A program made the translations under genes and the position numbers. From NCBI GenBank assembly GCA_964468495.1, contig CAYXTI010000010.1, positions 21,096 to 85,095 of the forward strand: a stretch of 64,000 nucleotides of DNA, read 5' to 3'. Numbering within the stretch: position 1 is the stretch's first letter; each line of letters starts with the position of its first letter. Shown piece by piece: positions 1 to 8,070 of this stretch. This DNA is from CAYXTI01 sp964468495. GTDB taxonomy: Bacteria > Pseudomonadota > Alphaproteobacteria > Rickettsiales > Rickettsiaceae. The notes below the pieces were generated by a model. That model was not told the DNA's origin, ran no database searches, and saw only the letters and a list, made by a program, of their open reading frames with translations.

Positions 1-71
1 GAGAATTAGATAAAAAAAATACTATTAATATTACTAAAAAATCAAAAAAGGATTTAAAGGAGGTAATAAAA

Positions 72-302
72 ATGTTAGTTATCCATGAATTATATAAAGT
101 AATGAATCCGAAAAAAATAGCTGGAGAAAGTAAAAAAGCTAATTTTATAAATAATAATATAATTTATGGTGATAAAGTTGCCAAGAAATATGACTATGGA
201 ATAACAAAAAAGTATAGTGGTCAAAAATTAGAGAAGATTAAGAATCAGGTGCGTAAGGTTAAATTTTTACTTAGTAAAAAAAATGCTGCTAAAAACCTAT
301 AA
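72..302 (+). CDS. Hypothetical lysine-rich protein, possibly the C-terminus of a longer protein
   Basis: I do not recognise this 76-residue protein. It is strongly basic, with lysine clusters in the N-terminal third and at the C-terminus, and it has no membrane segment or signal peptide. An ideal Shine-Dalgarno sequence (AAGGAGGT, 64-71 region) lies about 7 bases before the ATG at 72, which supports translation starting here. However, the same frame is open without a stop back to base 3, and the extra codons are also lysine-rich. It could therefore equally be the 3' end of a longer gene that begins outside the window. The next gene (HU-like) is convergent, ending about 80 bases downstream. 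Confidence 0.5.
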   Translation: MLVIHELYKVMNPKKIAGESKKANFINNNIIYGDKVAKKYDYGITKKYSGQKLEKIKNQVRKVKFLLSKKNAAKNL

Positions 303-382
303 TATAGTTAAGGGATAATAGATAATGAAAGTATTTATAGCTTTATATTCAAATAGGTTATTTTTAAGCAAAATAACCTAGC

Positions 383-655
383 TTAGTTAAAAGCTTTTTT
401 CATTCTTTTGCTAGCCCTAAAAATTAATTGTTTATATGAGTTTATATTTATTTTTTCTCCAGTGTGAGGATTATGACCTTCTCTTGATGGCCTATTTTTT
501 ATAGAAAAAGAGCCAAAACCAGTTAAATTAATATTCTCTCCTTCGGAAAGAGCATAGATAATGGCATCGGTGACTAGTTTTAGAGATTTTGCAGCTTCTT
601 TTTTTGGTTCTCCTGATGATTTCGCAATTAACTCAATTAACTCTATCCTATTCAT
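383..655 (-). CDS. HU/IHF-family DNA-binding protein
   Basis: This is a nucleoid-associated histone-like protein that bends DNA as a dimer. Its 90 residues match the family length. The N-terminal helices (about 1-40) carry the usual start with an acidic and lysine-rich dimer face. The DNA-binding arm signature GFGSFSIKNRPSREGHNPHTGE-like segment lies at about residues 46-67, including the intercalating proline in NPHTG. The C-terminus ends in the expected basic helix. The sequence does not let me decide between HU and an IHF subunit. It is monocistronic, convergent with the gene before it, and its start lies 250 bases from fabZ, which is on the same strand upstream. Confidence 0.9.
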   Translation of the reverse strand: MNRIELIELIAKSSGEPKKEAAKSLKLVTDAIIYALSEGENINLTGFGSFSIKNRPSREGHNPHTGEKININSYKQLIFRASKRMKKAFN

Positions 656-909
656 AAAATAAATAACCTAATTTTAAAATTTCTGTATTGTTACAATTTA
701 ATTTTTATGTGTTATAATTATGAATATATAATTAAATAGCATTTAATCAAGGTTTAAAACTAAAATTATTTTTGTTTTTTAAAAAGAAAATTTTATCTTA
801 CCTAAAATACCATTACCATAATATAATGGTTAATAATTAATTTTAATAAAAAATATAAAATTCTTAGACTTATTAAAGTTTAAGTGATCAATATAAGTAT
901 TAAGGTATG

Positions 910-1350
910 TTATTTAATCATAGCAGTAAAGTTTGTTGTTGCGGATAATATTTCTTCTACTTTAGAATAAGCAGAAAATTTCCATACATTTTTTCTTTTT
1001 TGAACTATAGTTGAATGCATTATTAAATTATCTCCTGGTTCTACTATTTTTCTAAACTTAGATTCTTCTATTGACATTAGATATATTTTTTTATCAGCTA
1101 CATCATCTTCCATTGATAAGGATATTAGTAAAGCAGATAGTTGTGCCATTGCTTCAATTATTAAAACCCCTGGCATTACTGGTCTGTTTGGAAAATGACC
1201 GACAAAATGTGGTTCGTTGATTGTAACGTTTTTGATTCCTGTAATTGATTTATTATAAACTATATTGGTTACTTTATCAACTAGCAGAAGAGGGTATCTA
1301 TGTGGAATTAACTGAGTAATTTGATTAATATTTAATGATTCTTTTGTCAT
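910..1350 (-). CDS. fabZ: 3-hydroxyacyl-ACP dehydratase FabZ
   Basis: FabZ catalyses dehydration of beta-hydroxyacyl-ACP in cytosolic type II fatty acid synthesis. The 146-residue hotdog-fold protein has the PHRYPLLLVD segment (about 16-25) and the signature GHFPNRPVMPG (51-61), with catalytic His52 and Glu66 in the helix IIEAMAQ. Length is normal. In most Proteobacteria, including Rickettsia, fabZ sits between lpxD and lpxA of lipid A synthesis. Here it is a lone gene with an HU-like gene on one side and fliQ on the other. The lost linkage would fit a lineage without lipopolysaccharide such as Orientia, but absence elsewhere in the genome cannot be judged from this window. Confidence 0.95.
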   Translation of the reverse strand: MTKESLNINQITQLIPHRYPLLLVDKVTNIVYNKSITGIKNVTINEPHFVGHFPNRPVMPGVLIIEAMAQLSALLISLSMEDDVADKKIYLMSIEESKFRKIVEPGDNLIMHSTIVQKRKNVWKFSAYSKVEEILSATTNFTAMIK

Positions 1351-1676
1351 TGAAAGTTTTTAAAATAATGTTTTTATGAAAAAAAATTGTACTATTTATA
1401 TTAATATATTCTATACTTATAAACAATTTTTATTTTGTTATTTATTGTTAATATATTTATAATTAAAATTTATATCATATTAGTAATTTTGATATGGTTA
1501 TTTACTCATTTATTGCTTATAATATAAAATTAAAGTTAACAATTTTAAAGAGTATAGATTAAAGAGCATAGATTATATTGTTGGTTAATTTATATTGATA
1601 ATGAGATTTTTATTGTTAATTTTTAATTCAGGTGTAAATTTTAATAATATTAAATATTAGATCAAATAAACTAAAG
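1351..1676. other. AT-rich spacer between divergent fabZ and fliQ
   Basis: This stretch separates the divergent starts of fabZ and fliQ, so it must hold both promoters. It is very AT-rich with many near-matches to a -10 box, and I cannot single out a convincing promoter, RNA gene or repeat in it. Confidence 0.4.
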
Positions 1677-1937
1677 ATGGATTTAGGGTTAATTACAGAA
1701 ATTAATAAAGAAGCAATTTATCTTTTAATAATGATTTCGGCTCCAATATTGTTAATAGCTTTGATAGTGGGGGTAGTGGTTTCATTATTACAAGCGTTAA
1801 CTCAGATACAAGAAAATACGTTAACTTTTGTTCCTAAGATTTTTTCTGTTTATTTTTCATTAATTATTTTTTTACCTTATATGTATTCAAAGCTTAGAGT
1901 TTTTGTAGATCATATAGTGCAGCTTATTATTAAATAA
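1677..1937 (+). CDS. fliQ: Flagellar/type III export apparatus protein FliQ
   Basis: FliQ (SctS in injectisomes) is a small inner-membrane subunit of the type III export gate together with FliP and FliR. The 86-residue length is typical. Two hydrophobic hairpin helices lie at about residues 15-37 and 53-75. The family core is clear: APILLIALIVGVVVSLLQA, then TQIQENTLTFVPKI, in which glutamine and glutamate residues of the loop are conserved. No other flagellar or type III gene is present in the window; the neighbours are fabZ and mutS. It is intact and in frame, so it is not an obvious pseudogene. Whether it belongs to a scattered flagellar set or is a relic cannot be settled here. Confidence 0.85.
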   Translation: MDLGLITEINKEAIYLLIMISAPILLIALIVGVVVSLLQALTQIQENTLTFVPKIFSVYFSLIIFLPYMYSKLRVFVDHIVQLIIK

Positions 1938-2032
1938 GTTAACCTAATATGGTATTTAAGTAATAAAATTATAGAAATTTTTAGCAACAAAAATATTTGG
2001 TAAATTTTTTCAAAAAATTATTATGCATTGGT

Positions 2033-2049
2033 AAGCTTATTATAAGCTT
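2033..2049 (+). terminator. Short hairpin after fliQ, weak terminator candidate
   Basis: The arms AAGCTTAT (2033-2040) and ATAAGCTT (2042-2049) form a perfect inverted repeat, followed by TTATTATG and a run of seven T from about 2057. It lies about 95 bases after fliQ and 70 before mutS. The short stem makes it a weak candidate. Confidence 0.35.
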
Positions 2050-2118
2050 TTATTATGTTTTTTTATTAGAAAATATTATTAATTTATAAGCTAAATTTAG
2101 TATATTTCAGATACTTTA

Positions 2119-4629
2119 TTGTTAGATAATAATAGTCAGATGGACCAAGAACAATTTCGAAAAAAATACCATTATTATGAATCAACTCAAGTAATGCAGC
2201 AATATTTAGATATTAAATTTTCTAATATAGATTGTTTTGTTCTTTTTCGTATGGGCGATTTTTATGAATTATTTTATGAAGATGCAGTCACTGCAAGTTT
2301 TATATTAGGGATAGCCTTAACCAAAAGGTCTAAAACTCAAGATCAAGAGATAGCAATGTGTGGAGTTCCCTATCATGCTTTAGAAACTTATCTTAATAAG
2401 TTGTTAGAAAATAATATTAAAGTAGCAATATGCGATCAAATTGAAACTCCTGAAGAAGCAAAAAAGAAAAGAGGTTATAAAGCTGTAGTTAAAAGAGAAG
2501 TAATAAGGATAATTACTCCTGGAACAGTATTAGAAGAATCATTAATAGAATCAGGAAAGCCAAATTACTTAGCAAGTGTAGTGCTAGATAAAAATCAAGC
2601 AGCAATTTGTTATGTAGATCTATCGATATCGGATATTTATGTTATTTTAATACCAAAGAAAGAATTGTTAAATGAGCTAGTACGTATATCTCCAAAAGAG
2701 ATATTGTTGAGTGATAGATATAAGTCATCTGAATTTGTCAATTCTATTATCCAAGAAATAGTTACCCATATTTCATTTCAGGTAGATAGTATATTTGCAG
2801 ATAGAAAGTGTAAAAAAATAATATTAGAATTTTATAAAATTAATTCTATATCGTCTATAGGGGAATTATCTTTATTACATATTAGTGCTATAGGTAGTAT
2901 GATAGATTATTTACTACTTACTCAAAAAAAATATTTATCAACTTTACCTAAGCCCAAAGTAATACATTATTCTGATTTAATGCATATTGATGCAGCTACT
3001 AGGCGTAATTTAGAATTATTTGTTTCTTTAAAAGGGAATGTTAAAGGAAGTCTTTTTTATTGTATAGATAAAACTATTTCTAAAGCTGGAAGCAGGTTAT
3101 TATATAAATTTTTATCAGCTCCATTAATAAGTATAGAAAAAATAAATAATCGCTTAAATATTACAGAGTTTTTTTATAAAAATATTGATGTAGTAGAAAA
3201 GATAAGGTTAAAAATCAAAAAAACAGGTGATATTGAGAGGTGCATAACAAAATTAAATTCATCACGAAGTACAGCAAAAGATTTATTAATTATTAAAAAT
3301 ACTATTATAAATGCTGAATCAATAAAAGAGGAACTAATTAGTCTATTAGGGGTTAATATTCCTAAATATATTGATGATCTAACAAAACCATTATTAGGAC
3401 ATAACTATGTATATAAATTAATTGAAGATTCTATCAGAGAAGATGCTCCAGCTTTAATTTCTGGAGGGAATATTATAAAGTTAGATTATCATCCTAGAAT
3501 TAAGGAATTGCATAAATTAATTAATGATAGCAAAGCTTTTATTGAATCCTTAAAGCAACAATATAGAAATGAAACATCTATAGATACGTTGAAGATATCA
3601 TATAATAATGTATTAGGTCTTTTTATAGATATTACTTCAAGGCATAGCAGTAAGGTTTTAGATAAAAAATTTATTCATCGCCAAAGTACAACTAATTCAG
3701 TTCGCTATATTACTAAAGAGTTAAAAGAATTAGAATCGAAAATGATTAACGCTCAGCAAACTAGTATTAATTTAGAAAAAGAAATCTATAACAATATTTG
3801 TCAAGAAATCATATTATCATATAGTAAATTATTATCTCTAGCAAAAGCTATTGCATATATAGATTTATTTTGTACATTTGCTTTTATTGCGCATGAAAGA
3901 GGATATCATCGTCCACATATTAATAATGAAAGGATATTTCATGTACAAGAAGGAAGGAATCCTATCGTGGAACAATATTTAATTAATAGTAATAAGGTTT
4001 TTATTACTAATGATTGTCAGTTATCAGCTAATGAGAGAGTATGGTTAATTACAGGGCCTAATATGGCAGGTAAGAGTACTTTTTTAAGACAAAATGCTTT
4101 AATAGCAATACTTAGTCATATAGGGTCTTTTGTTCCTGCTAGTGTTTCAAATATTGGAATTATAGATAAAATTTTTAGTAGGATAGGGGCAGGAGATGAT
4201 TTAACAAAAGGTCAATCAACTTTTATGTTAGAGATGGTTGAAACTTCTGCAATACTAGCGCAAAGTACAGATAAGTCTTTGATTATATTAGATGAAGTAG
4301 GGAGAGGTACTTCAACCTATGACGGTGTAGCAATTGCATGGTCAGTATTAGAATATATTCATGATAGACTTAAGGCTAGATGTTTGTTTGCTACTCATTA
4401 TCATGAGCTTACTGCCATATCAGATACTAGAAAAGGAATAAAAAATTATACTGCTATCATAGAAGAGGATAATAATAATTTATTATTTTTGTATAAAATT
4501 ATAAAAGGTTTTTCAGATCGTTCTTATGGTATATATATTGCTAAAATGGCTGGATTACCACAATCTATTATTGATAGAGCTTATGATTTATTGGCTAATT
4601 TAGAGCAGAATTTAGTATCAAAGGAATAA
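2119..4629 (+). CDS. mutS: DNA mismatch repair protein MutS
   Basis: MutS recognises mismatches and small loops and recruits the repair machinery through its ATPase. The N-terminal mismatch-binding domain carries the Phe-X-Glu motif (FYE at about 48-50, within FRMGDFYELF). The C-terminal ATPase domain has the Walker A motif GPNMAGKST near residue 645, the STFMLEM segment, the Walker B ILDEVGRGT and the ATHYHEL switch, and ends with a short helix-turn-helix. The length of 836 residues is normal. The frame opens with TTG at 2119. An ATG at 2140 (giving MDQEQF) is an equally good start and would leave all domains intact. It is transcribed alone. Confidence 0.97.
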   Translation: MLDNNSQMDQEQFRKKYHYYESTQVMQQYLDIKFSNIDCFVLFRMGDFYELFYEDAVTASFILGIALTKRSKTQDQEIAMCGVPYHALETYLNKLLENNIKVAICDQIETPEEAKKKRGYKAVVKREVIRIITPGTVLEESLIESGKPNYLASVVLDKNQAAICYVDLSISDIYVILIPKKELLNELVRISPKEILLSDRYKSSEFVNSIIQEIVTHISFQVDSIFADRKCKKIILEFYKINSISSIGELSLLHISAIGSMIDYLLLTQKKYLSTLPKPKVIHYSDLMHIDAATRRNLELFVSLKGNVKGSLFYCIDKTISKAGSRLLYKFLSAPLISIEKINNRLNITEFFYKNIDVVEKIRLKIKKTGDIERCITKLNSSRSTAKDLLIIKNTIINAESIKEELISLLGVNIPKYIDDLTKPLLGHNYVYKLIEDSIREDAPALISGGNIIKLDYHPRIKELHKLINDSKAFIESLKQQYRNETSIDTLKISYNNVLGLFIDITSRHSSKVLDKKFIHRQSTTNSVRYITKELKELESKMINAQQTSINLEKEIYNNICQEIILSYSKLLSLAKAIAYIDLFCTFAFIAHERGYHRPHINNERIFHVQEGRNPIVEQYLINSNKVFITNDCQLSANERVWLITGPNMAGKSTFLRQNALIAILSHIGSFVPASVSNIGIIDKIFSRIGAGDDLTKGQSTFMLEMVETSAILAQSTDKSLIILDEVGRGTSTYDGVAIAWSVLEYIHDRLKARCLFATHYHELTAISDTRKGIKNYTAIIEEDNNNLLFLYKIIKGFSDRSYGIYIAKMAGLPQSIIDRAYDLLANLEQNLVSKE

Positions 4630-4710
4630 AGAAGAGCAGAAGAATTAGATTTGGTTTTACAAAAGCATTAAGATTATTAGAGAGAAAATAGATTTATTAT
4701 TTTATCTAAA

Positions 4711-5451
4711 TTATGAAATATTTTTTTTCTGATATAGAAAGACTATAATAATTAAGCTAATAGCTAATGAATACCAAGTAATAGCATATTCTAGATGGTT
4801 ATTTCTTAGTCCAATAATTACTTTATTTCCATTGAGGGGGATAATTCCTTTAGGTAGTTTAGTATTTTCAATTTGCATTAAATATATGTCGGTAACATTA
4901 GTAGATAATACTTTTTGAGCTTGTTTTAAATCGATTGTAAACCAGATATTTTTATCGACATCATTTTCAGGAATTAATATTGGTTTTTTTTCTCCTGACA
5001 AGGCGATAGCAGTTATTTCCTCGTTTTTATTATATTTTATGTTATATGTAGTATTTTTTAAACTATGAGGAACCCATCCTCGAGAAACTAAGAATATTTG
5101 TCCGTTTGAAGAATGAAATGGGGTCATCCAGTAATAGCCATGATTTTCGGTAGTACCGGATCGTTTACCATAAACTAGGATAGTTTTGTTATTAATAAAA
5201 TGCCCAGAAATTTTAATGACCGAAAATGGTTTAATATTATAATTAGTATTTTTTTTAGGAAATATTATAGGTTTATCCCTAAGATTGTTTTTTATTGTAG
5301 CAATTAGTTCTGTTTTATATTTATACCTGTATATTTGCCAAGTGCCAAGTGATATTAAAATAAGTACTGGTATTAATATTGCTGTTATTTTTAATAATAA
5401 GAATTTTTTTGAAAAAGAGTTATTTTTTTTATAGAAAAAATTTTTATACAT
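4711..5451 (-). CDS. SURF1-family cytochrome c oxidase assembly protein
   Basis: SURF1 proteins help assemble the haem a centre of cytochrome c oxidase in the inner membrane. The 246-residue protein has the expected two-helix topology: one transmembrane segment near residues 21-41 followed directly by LGTWQIYRYKYK, the family's N-terminal signature, and a second near 222-240. The periplasmic domain between them holds the conserved RGWVP motif (about 117-121) and, near the end, an arginine followed by asparagines and an HLEYAITWYSLA segment, which is the SURF1 C-terminal signature. It fits the SCO and COQ9 genes elsewhere in the window and supports aerobic respiration. Its start is about 140 bases from the GS-like gene upstream on the same strand. 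Confidence 0.92.
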   Translation of the reverse strand: MYKNFFYKKNNSFSKKFLLLKITAILIPVLILISLGTWQIYRYKYKTELIATIKNNLRDKPIIFPKKNTNYNIKPFSVIKISGHFINNKTILVYGKRSGTTENHGYYWMTPFHSSNGQIFLVSRGWVPHSLKNTTYNIKYNKNEEITAIALSGEKKPILIPENDVDKNIWFTIDLKQAQKVLSTNVTDIYLMQIENTKLPKGIIPLNGNKVIIGLRNNHLEYAITWYSLAISLIIIVFLYQKKNIS

Positions 5452-5592
5452 TGATTAATTTGATATTTATTAAATATATAATATAAGTATTTATATTATA
5501 TATAGATATATATAAATAGCCAAGTTATTGTCTAAATAATAATAACAACAAACTTTTAATTTCTAAAACATAATACATATTATAGTTTTAGT

Positions 5593-6315
5593 TTAAAATG
5601 TAGTTATTTTTTTTAATTTATATTGAGGATCAAAAGCATTTCCATAAGTAGCTTTAATAGGGGTAATTTGTTGAGGATTTCTTAATCCTTGTAGCAGGGA
5701 ATATAATATGGCATAAATTACTTTTATTGGATTAGCAGAAGCTGAAGCTAATCTATATTCAAGTCTTTGAGGGTTAGAATTGATTATTCTAATTAAAACA
5801 GTTCTATTATTATAACCATATGAAATATGTGTAGGAGCCATAAATTGTTTATCTAATCTGTTATAATCTTGTCTAGTTGGTAGATAATAATTCATAAATT
5901 CTTGGGTATAATGGCATAATATTTGGGCGTATTTCTCTATATTAATATTTTTTTCAATAAAACTAAGATGAATATGCATACTATTACCATAATCATTATC
6001 AAATGGTTTAGAATCGAAATTTGCTAAAGATCCTAGAAAAAAGGAATAATTGATAATTTTCTTACGCATATATTTTATATAATATGGGTATTGAGTTATT
6101 TTTGTAGAGGGGGGAATATTGATTTCAAATTGGTTATTACCTTTTTCTTTTTTTATAGATAATCCAATTTTTTGTTGTAATATTTTAATTATATGGTTTT
6201 TAGATAAAAAAAATTCTAATTCTGCTCCTATGCATGGTGTTATATTAAATTCTTTTTTTAGCTGGTTATAAACCATGCTTAATAAATAAGTATTTTTATA
6301 TTTATAATTTACCAT
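5593..6315 (-). CDS. Shortened glutamine-synthetase-like protein
   Basis: The protein resembles the catalytic barrel of glutamine synthetases but is only 240 residues, against about 440-470 for GSI. The N-terminal beta-grasp domain is absent and the central part is compressed. Metal and nucleotide ligands appear to remain: GAELEFF (Glu32, Glu34), QFEIN (Glu64), NSMHIHLSF (His114/His116) and RLEYRLASASANP (Glu186, Arg188). The style of these motifs is GSI-like, not like the type II enzyme encoded at 10988, so it is not a recent copy of that gene. The reading frame is clean, which argues against simple decay. Substrate is unknown; gamma-glutamyl ligases related to GS are possible. It follows no obvious operon partner apart from SURF1 downstream. 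Confidence 0.75.
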   Translation of the reverse strand: MVNYKYKNTYLLSMVYNQLKKEFNITPCIGAELEFFLSKNHIIKILQQKIGLSIKKEKGNNQFEINIPPSTKITQYPYYIKYMRKKIINYSFFLGSLANFDSKPFDNDYGNSMHIHLSFIEKNINIEKYAQILCHYTQEFMNYYLPTRQDYNRLDKQFMAPTHISYGYNNRTVLIRIINSNPQRLEYRLASASANPIKVIYAILYSLLQGLRNPQQITPIKATYGNAFDPQYKLKKITTF

Positions 6316-6546
6316 AATAATATTAGTTAATGTATAAAAAATTCAATAAATTTTTAATTATTTAGATCTAATATATATAGATTATTATTCAATTTCTTTT
6401 ATACTACAAATAATTTCTGTATTTTATAGTATATTTTTATTTAGTTGAAAAAAGGTGCGGTAAATATAATTTTTTATTAAGATTTTATCTTAATTTTATA
6501 AAATTATCTTTTTTTAAAAGATTTTATATAATCTAAAAAAGAAAAT

Positions 6547-7296
6547 ATGATAAAAAGATTTTTAAAGCATAATGTGTGTTATCAGATTTTTGATAAAAGT
6601 AATAAAGATCTTAGCTATATTTATAATAAGTCTCTATATTATGGAGATATAGAAAAAATATATCAGGCTAATAAAAATTTGCAAATTATTAAAAGTTACT
6701 ATAATTTAAATGATATTATATTATTAAAGCAGATACATAGTAGTATTGTAATTGATATAGATAATTTACATTGTTTTAATAATATATTATTGGTTGGGGA
6801 TGGCTTAGTTTCAAGTAAAGAAGGAGTAATTTTGGCTATTGAAACAGCAGATTGCGTCCCTGTATTGTTTTCATGTAGTAAAGGAAGTACTATTGGGATA
6901 GCTCATTGTGGGTGGAGAGGAACAAAAGCAGGTATTATATCTGCTGTTATTGGTGTTATGGTTAATAAAGGTGTCAAGAATATTTTAGCCATTATTGGAC
7001 CTTCTATCTTTAAACAGTCTTATGAAGTGGATAGTAATTATTATCAAAATTTTATTATGGATTGTAGCAGTTATAGTACTTTATTTTTTCCTTCTAGCAG
7101 ATTAGGGTATTATAATTTTGATTTAAGACAATTAGTTAAAAGAAAATTAAAAGAATTTGATGTAGATATTGTCCATTGCTATGATGAGGATACATATTTA
7201 AATTTAGACAAATATCCATCATATAGAAGGAATGTTCATATGAAAGAAAAAAATGATTATAAAATCCTATCAACTATAGCAATTACTAAACTATAA
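6547..7296 (+). CDS. pgeF: Peptidoglycan editing factor PgeF (YfiH/laccase domain)
   Basis: PgeF/YfiH proteins hydrolyse wrongly built UDP-muramyl-L-Ser and thus keep L-Ala in the peptidoglycan stem; related members act on purine nucleosides. The 249 residues cover one complete Cu-oxidase_4 domain. Zinc-site residues are visible: KQIH (His64), ETADCVPVL (Cys103) and AHCGWRGT (His120, Cys121). The motif IGPSI.. typical of the C-terminal half follows at about residue 151. Together with alr at 57.7 kb it implies that peptidoglycan precursors are still made. It stands alone and converges with the small secreted protein downstream. Confidence 0.92.
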   Translation: MIKRFLKHNVCYQIFDKSNKDLSYIYNKSLYYGDIEKIYQANKNLQIIKSYYNLNDIILLKQIHSSIVIDIDNLHCFNNILLVGDGLVSSKEGVILAIETADCVPVLFSCSKGSTIGIAHCGWRGTKAGIISAVIGVMVNKGVKNILAIIGPSIFKQSYEVDSNYYQNFIMDCSSYSTLFFPSSRLGYYNFDLRQLVKRKLKEFDVDIVHCYDEDTYLNLDKYPSYRRNVHMKEKNDYKILSTIAITKL

Positions 7297-7314
7297 AATA
7301 TATAAATTATTTAA

Positions 7315-7668
7315 TTAATAGCTAACACGCTTTTTATTAATAGGTATTTGGGCTTTATATTTTTGTTCCTTTTTAAGATGATTTTGTGCTTCTTGAGATA
7401 ATTTTTTATATAATAGTTTTTTTTGTTTATTTAACTTAGATATTTCAGTACGATACTTAATTATTTCCTCTTTTACTTCCTGAGGAACTTCAGTTAAGTA
7501 ATTCTTATATTCATTAATAATTTTATCATAAAATTCCTTGTTGTGTTTAGTGTCGTTATTATTTGTTTTAAGATTTTGACTATTATTAGAGTTAGATAGG
7601 GTAATAGATGGTAGCAGCAAAAACCAGATTGCAGTCAAAAGTACAGGAATTTTATATATAGTTTTCAT
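7315..7668 (-). CDS. Small secreted coiled-coil protein, unknown function
   Basis: The 117-residue product begins with a typical signal peptide (basic MKTIYK, hydrophobic core IPVLLTAIWFLLLP, likely cleavage after about residue 25). The mature part is polar and highly charged. It has an Asn-rich linker (about 26-42) and then a continuous heptad-like helix with EVKEEIIKYRTEISKLNKQ, ending in a basic tail. No catalytic motif is seen. I recall similar small exported helical proteins being common as hypothetical proteins in Rickettsiales, but I cannot name a family. It converges with pgeF, with 18 bases between stop codons. Confidence 0.6.
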   Translation of the reverse strand: MKTIYKIPVLLTAIWFLLLPSITLSNSNNSQNLKTNNNDTKHNKEFYDKIINEYKNYLTEVPQEVKEEIIKYRTEISKLNKQKKLLYKKLSQEAQNHLKKEQKYKAQIPINKKRVSY

Positions 7669-8070
7669 TTATTTAGAAACACTCCATTATTTATTATTTA
7701 ATATATATAGCTGTTATTTTTGAAGTTACAGATTGCCTTAAAATGCTATAACTTATGATTGAAAAAGTTTGTGTTATTCTATAGTTATCTTGATTAGGAT
7801 TATATATAATTGTAAAAATAGATACAAGTTTAATGGATAAAATTTTTAAAATTTGATTGAAAATAGTGATTTTATAGATATGTTTTAATTATAGTTTAGT
7901 TATTAAAATCTAAAAATTTTTTTAATTGACTTTGTCAGTTATAAATATATAGTAATAATTAAAAATAAATACCTTAAAAATTTAAGTAGTACTAGTTAAG
8001 TATAGATTAGTATTTTTTTATTGTTAATTAAGAGTTTATTTGTAAATATTATAAATTATTTAATAAATTA
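7669..8070. other. Spacer upstream of tlc
   Basis: This 402-base AT-rich stretch lies between divergent genes and must hold promoters for both. Apart from the tlc promoter candidate at 7926-7953 I see no RNA gene or repeat. Confidence 0.4.
7926..7953 (+). promoter_or_regulatory. Candidate sigma70 promoter of tlc
   Basis: TTGACT (7926-7931) is followed after 16 bases by TATAGT (7948-7953); each matches the consensus at five of six bases. The -35 box overlaps a small inverted repeat TGAC-TTT-GTCA. The predicted leader would be about 110 bases. Such matches are frequent in AT-rich DNA, so this is a suggestion only. Confidence 0.35.
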
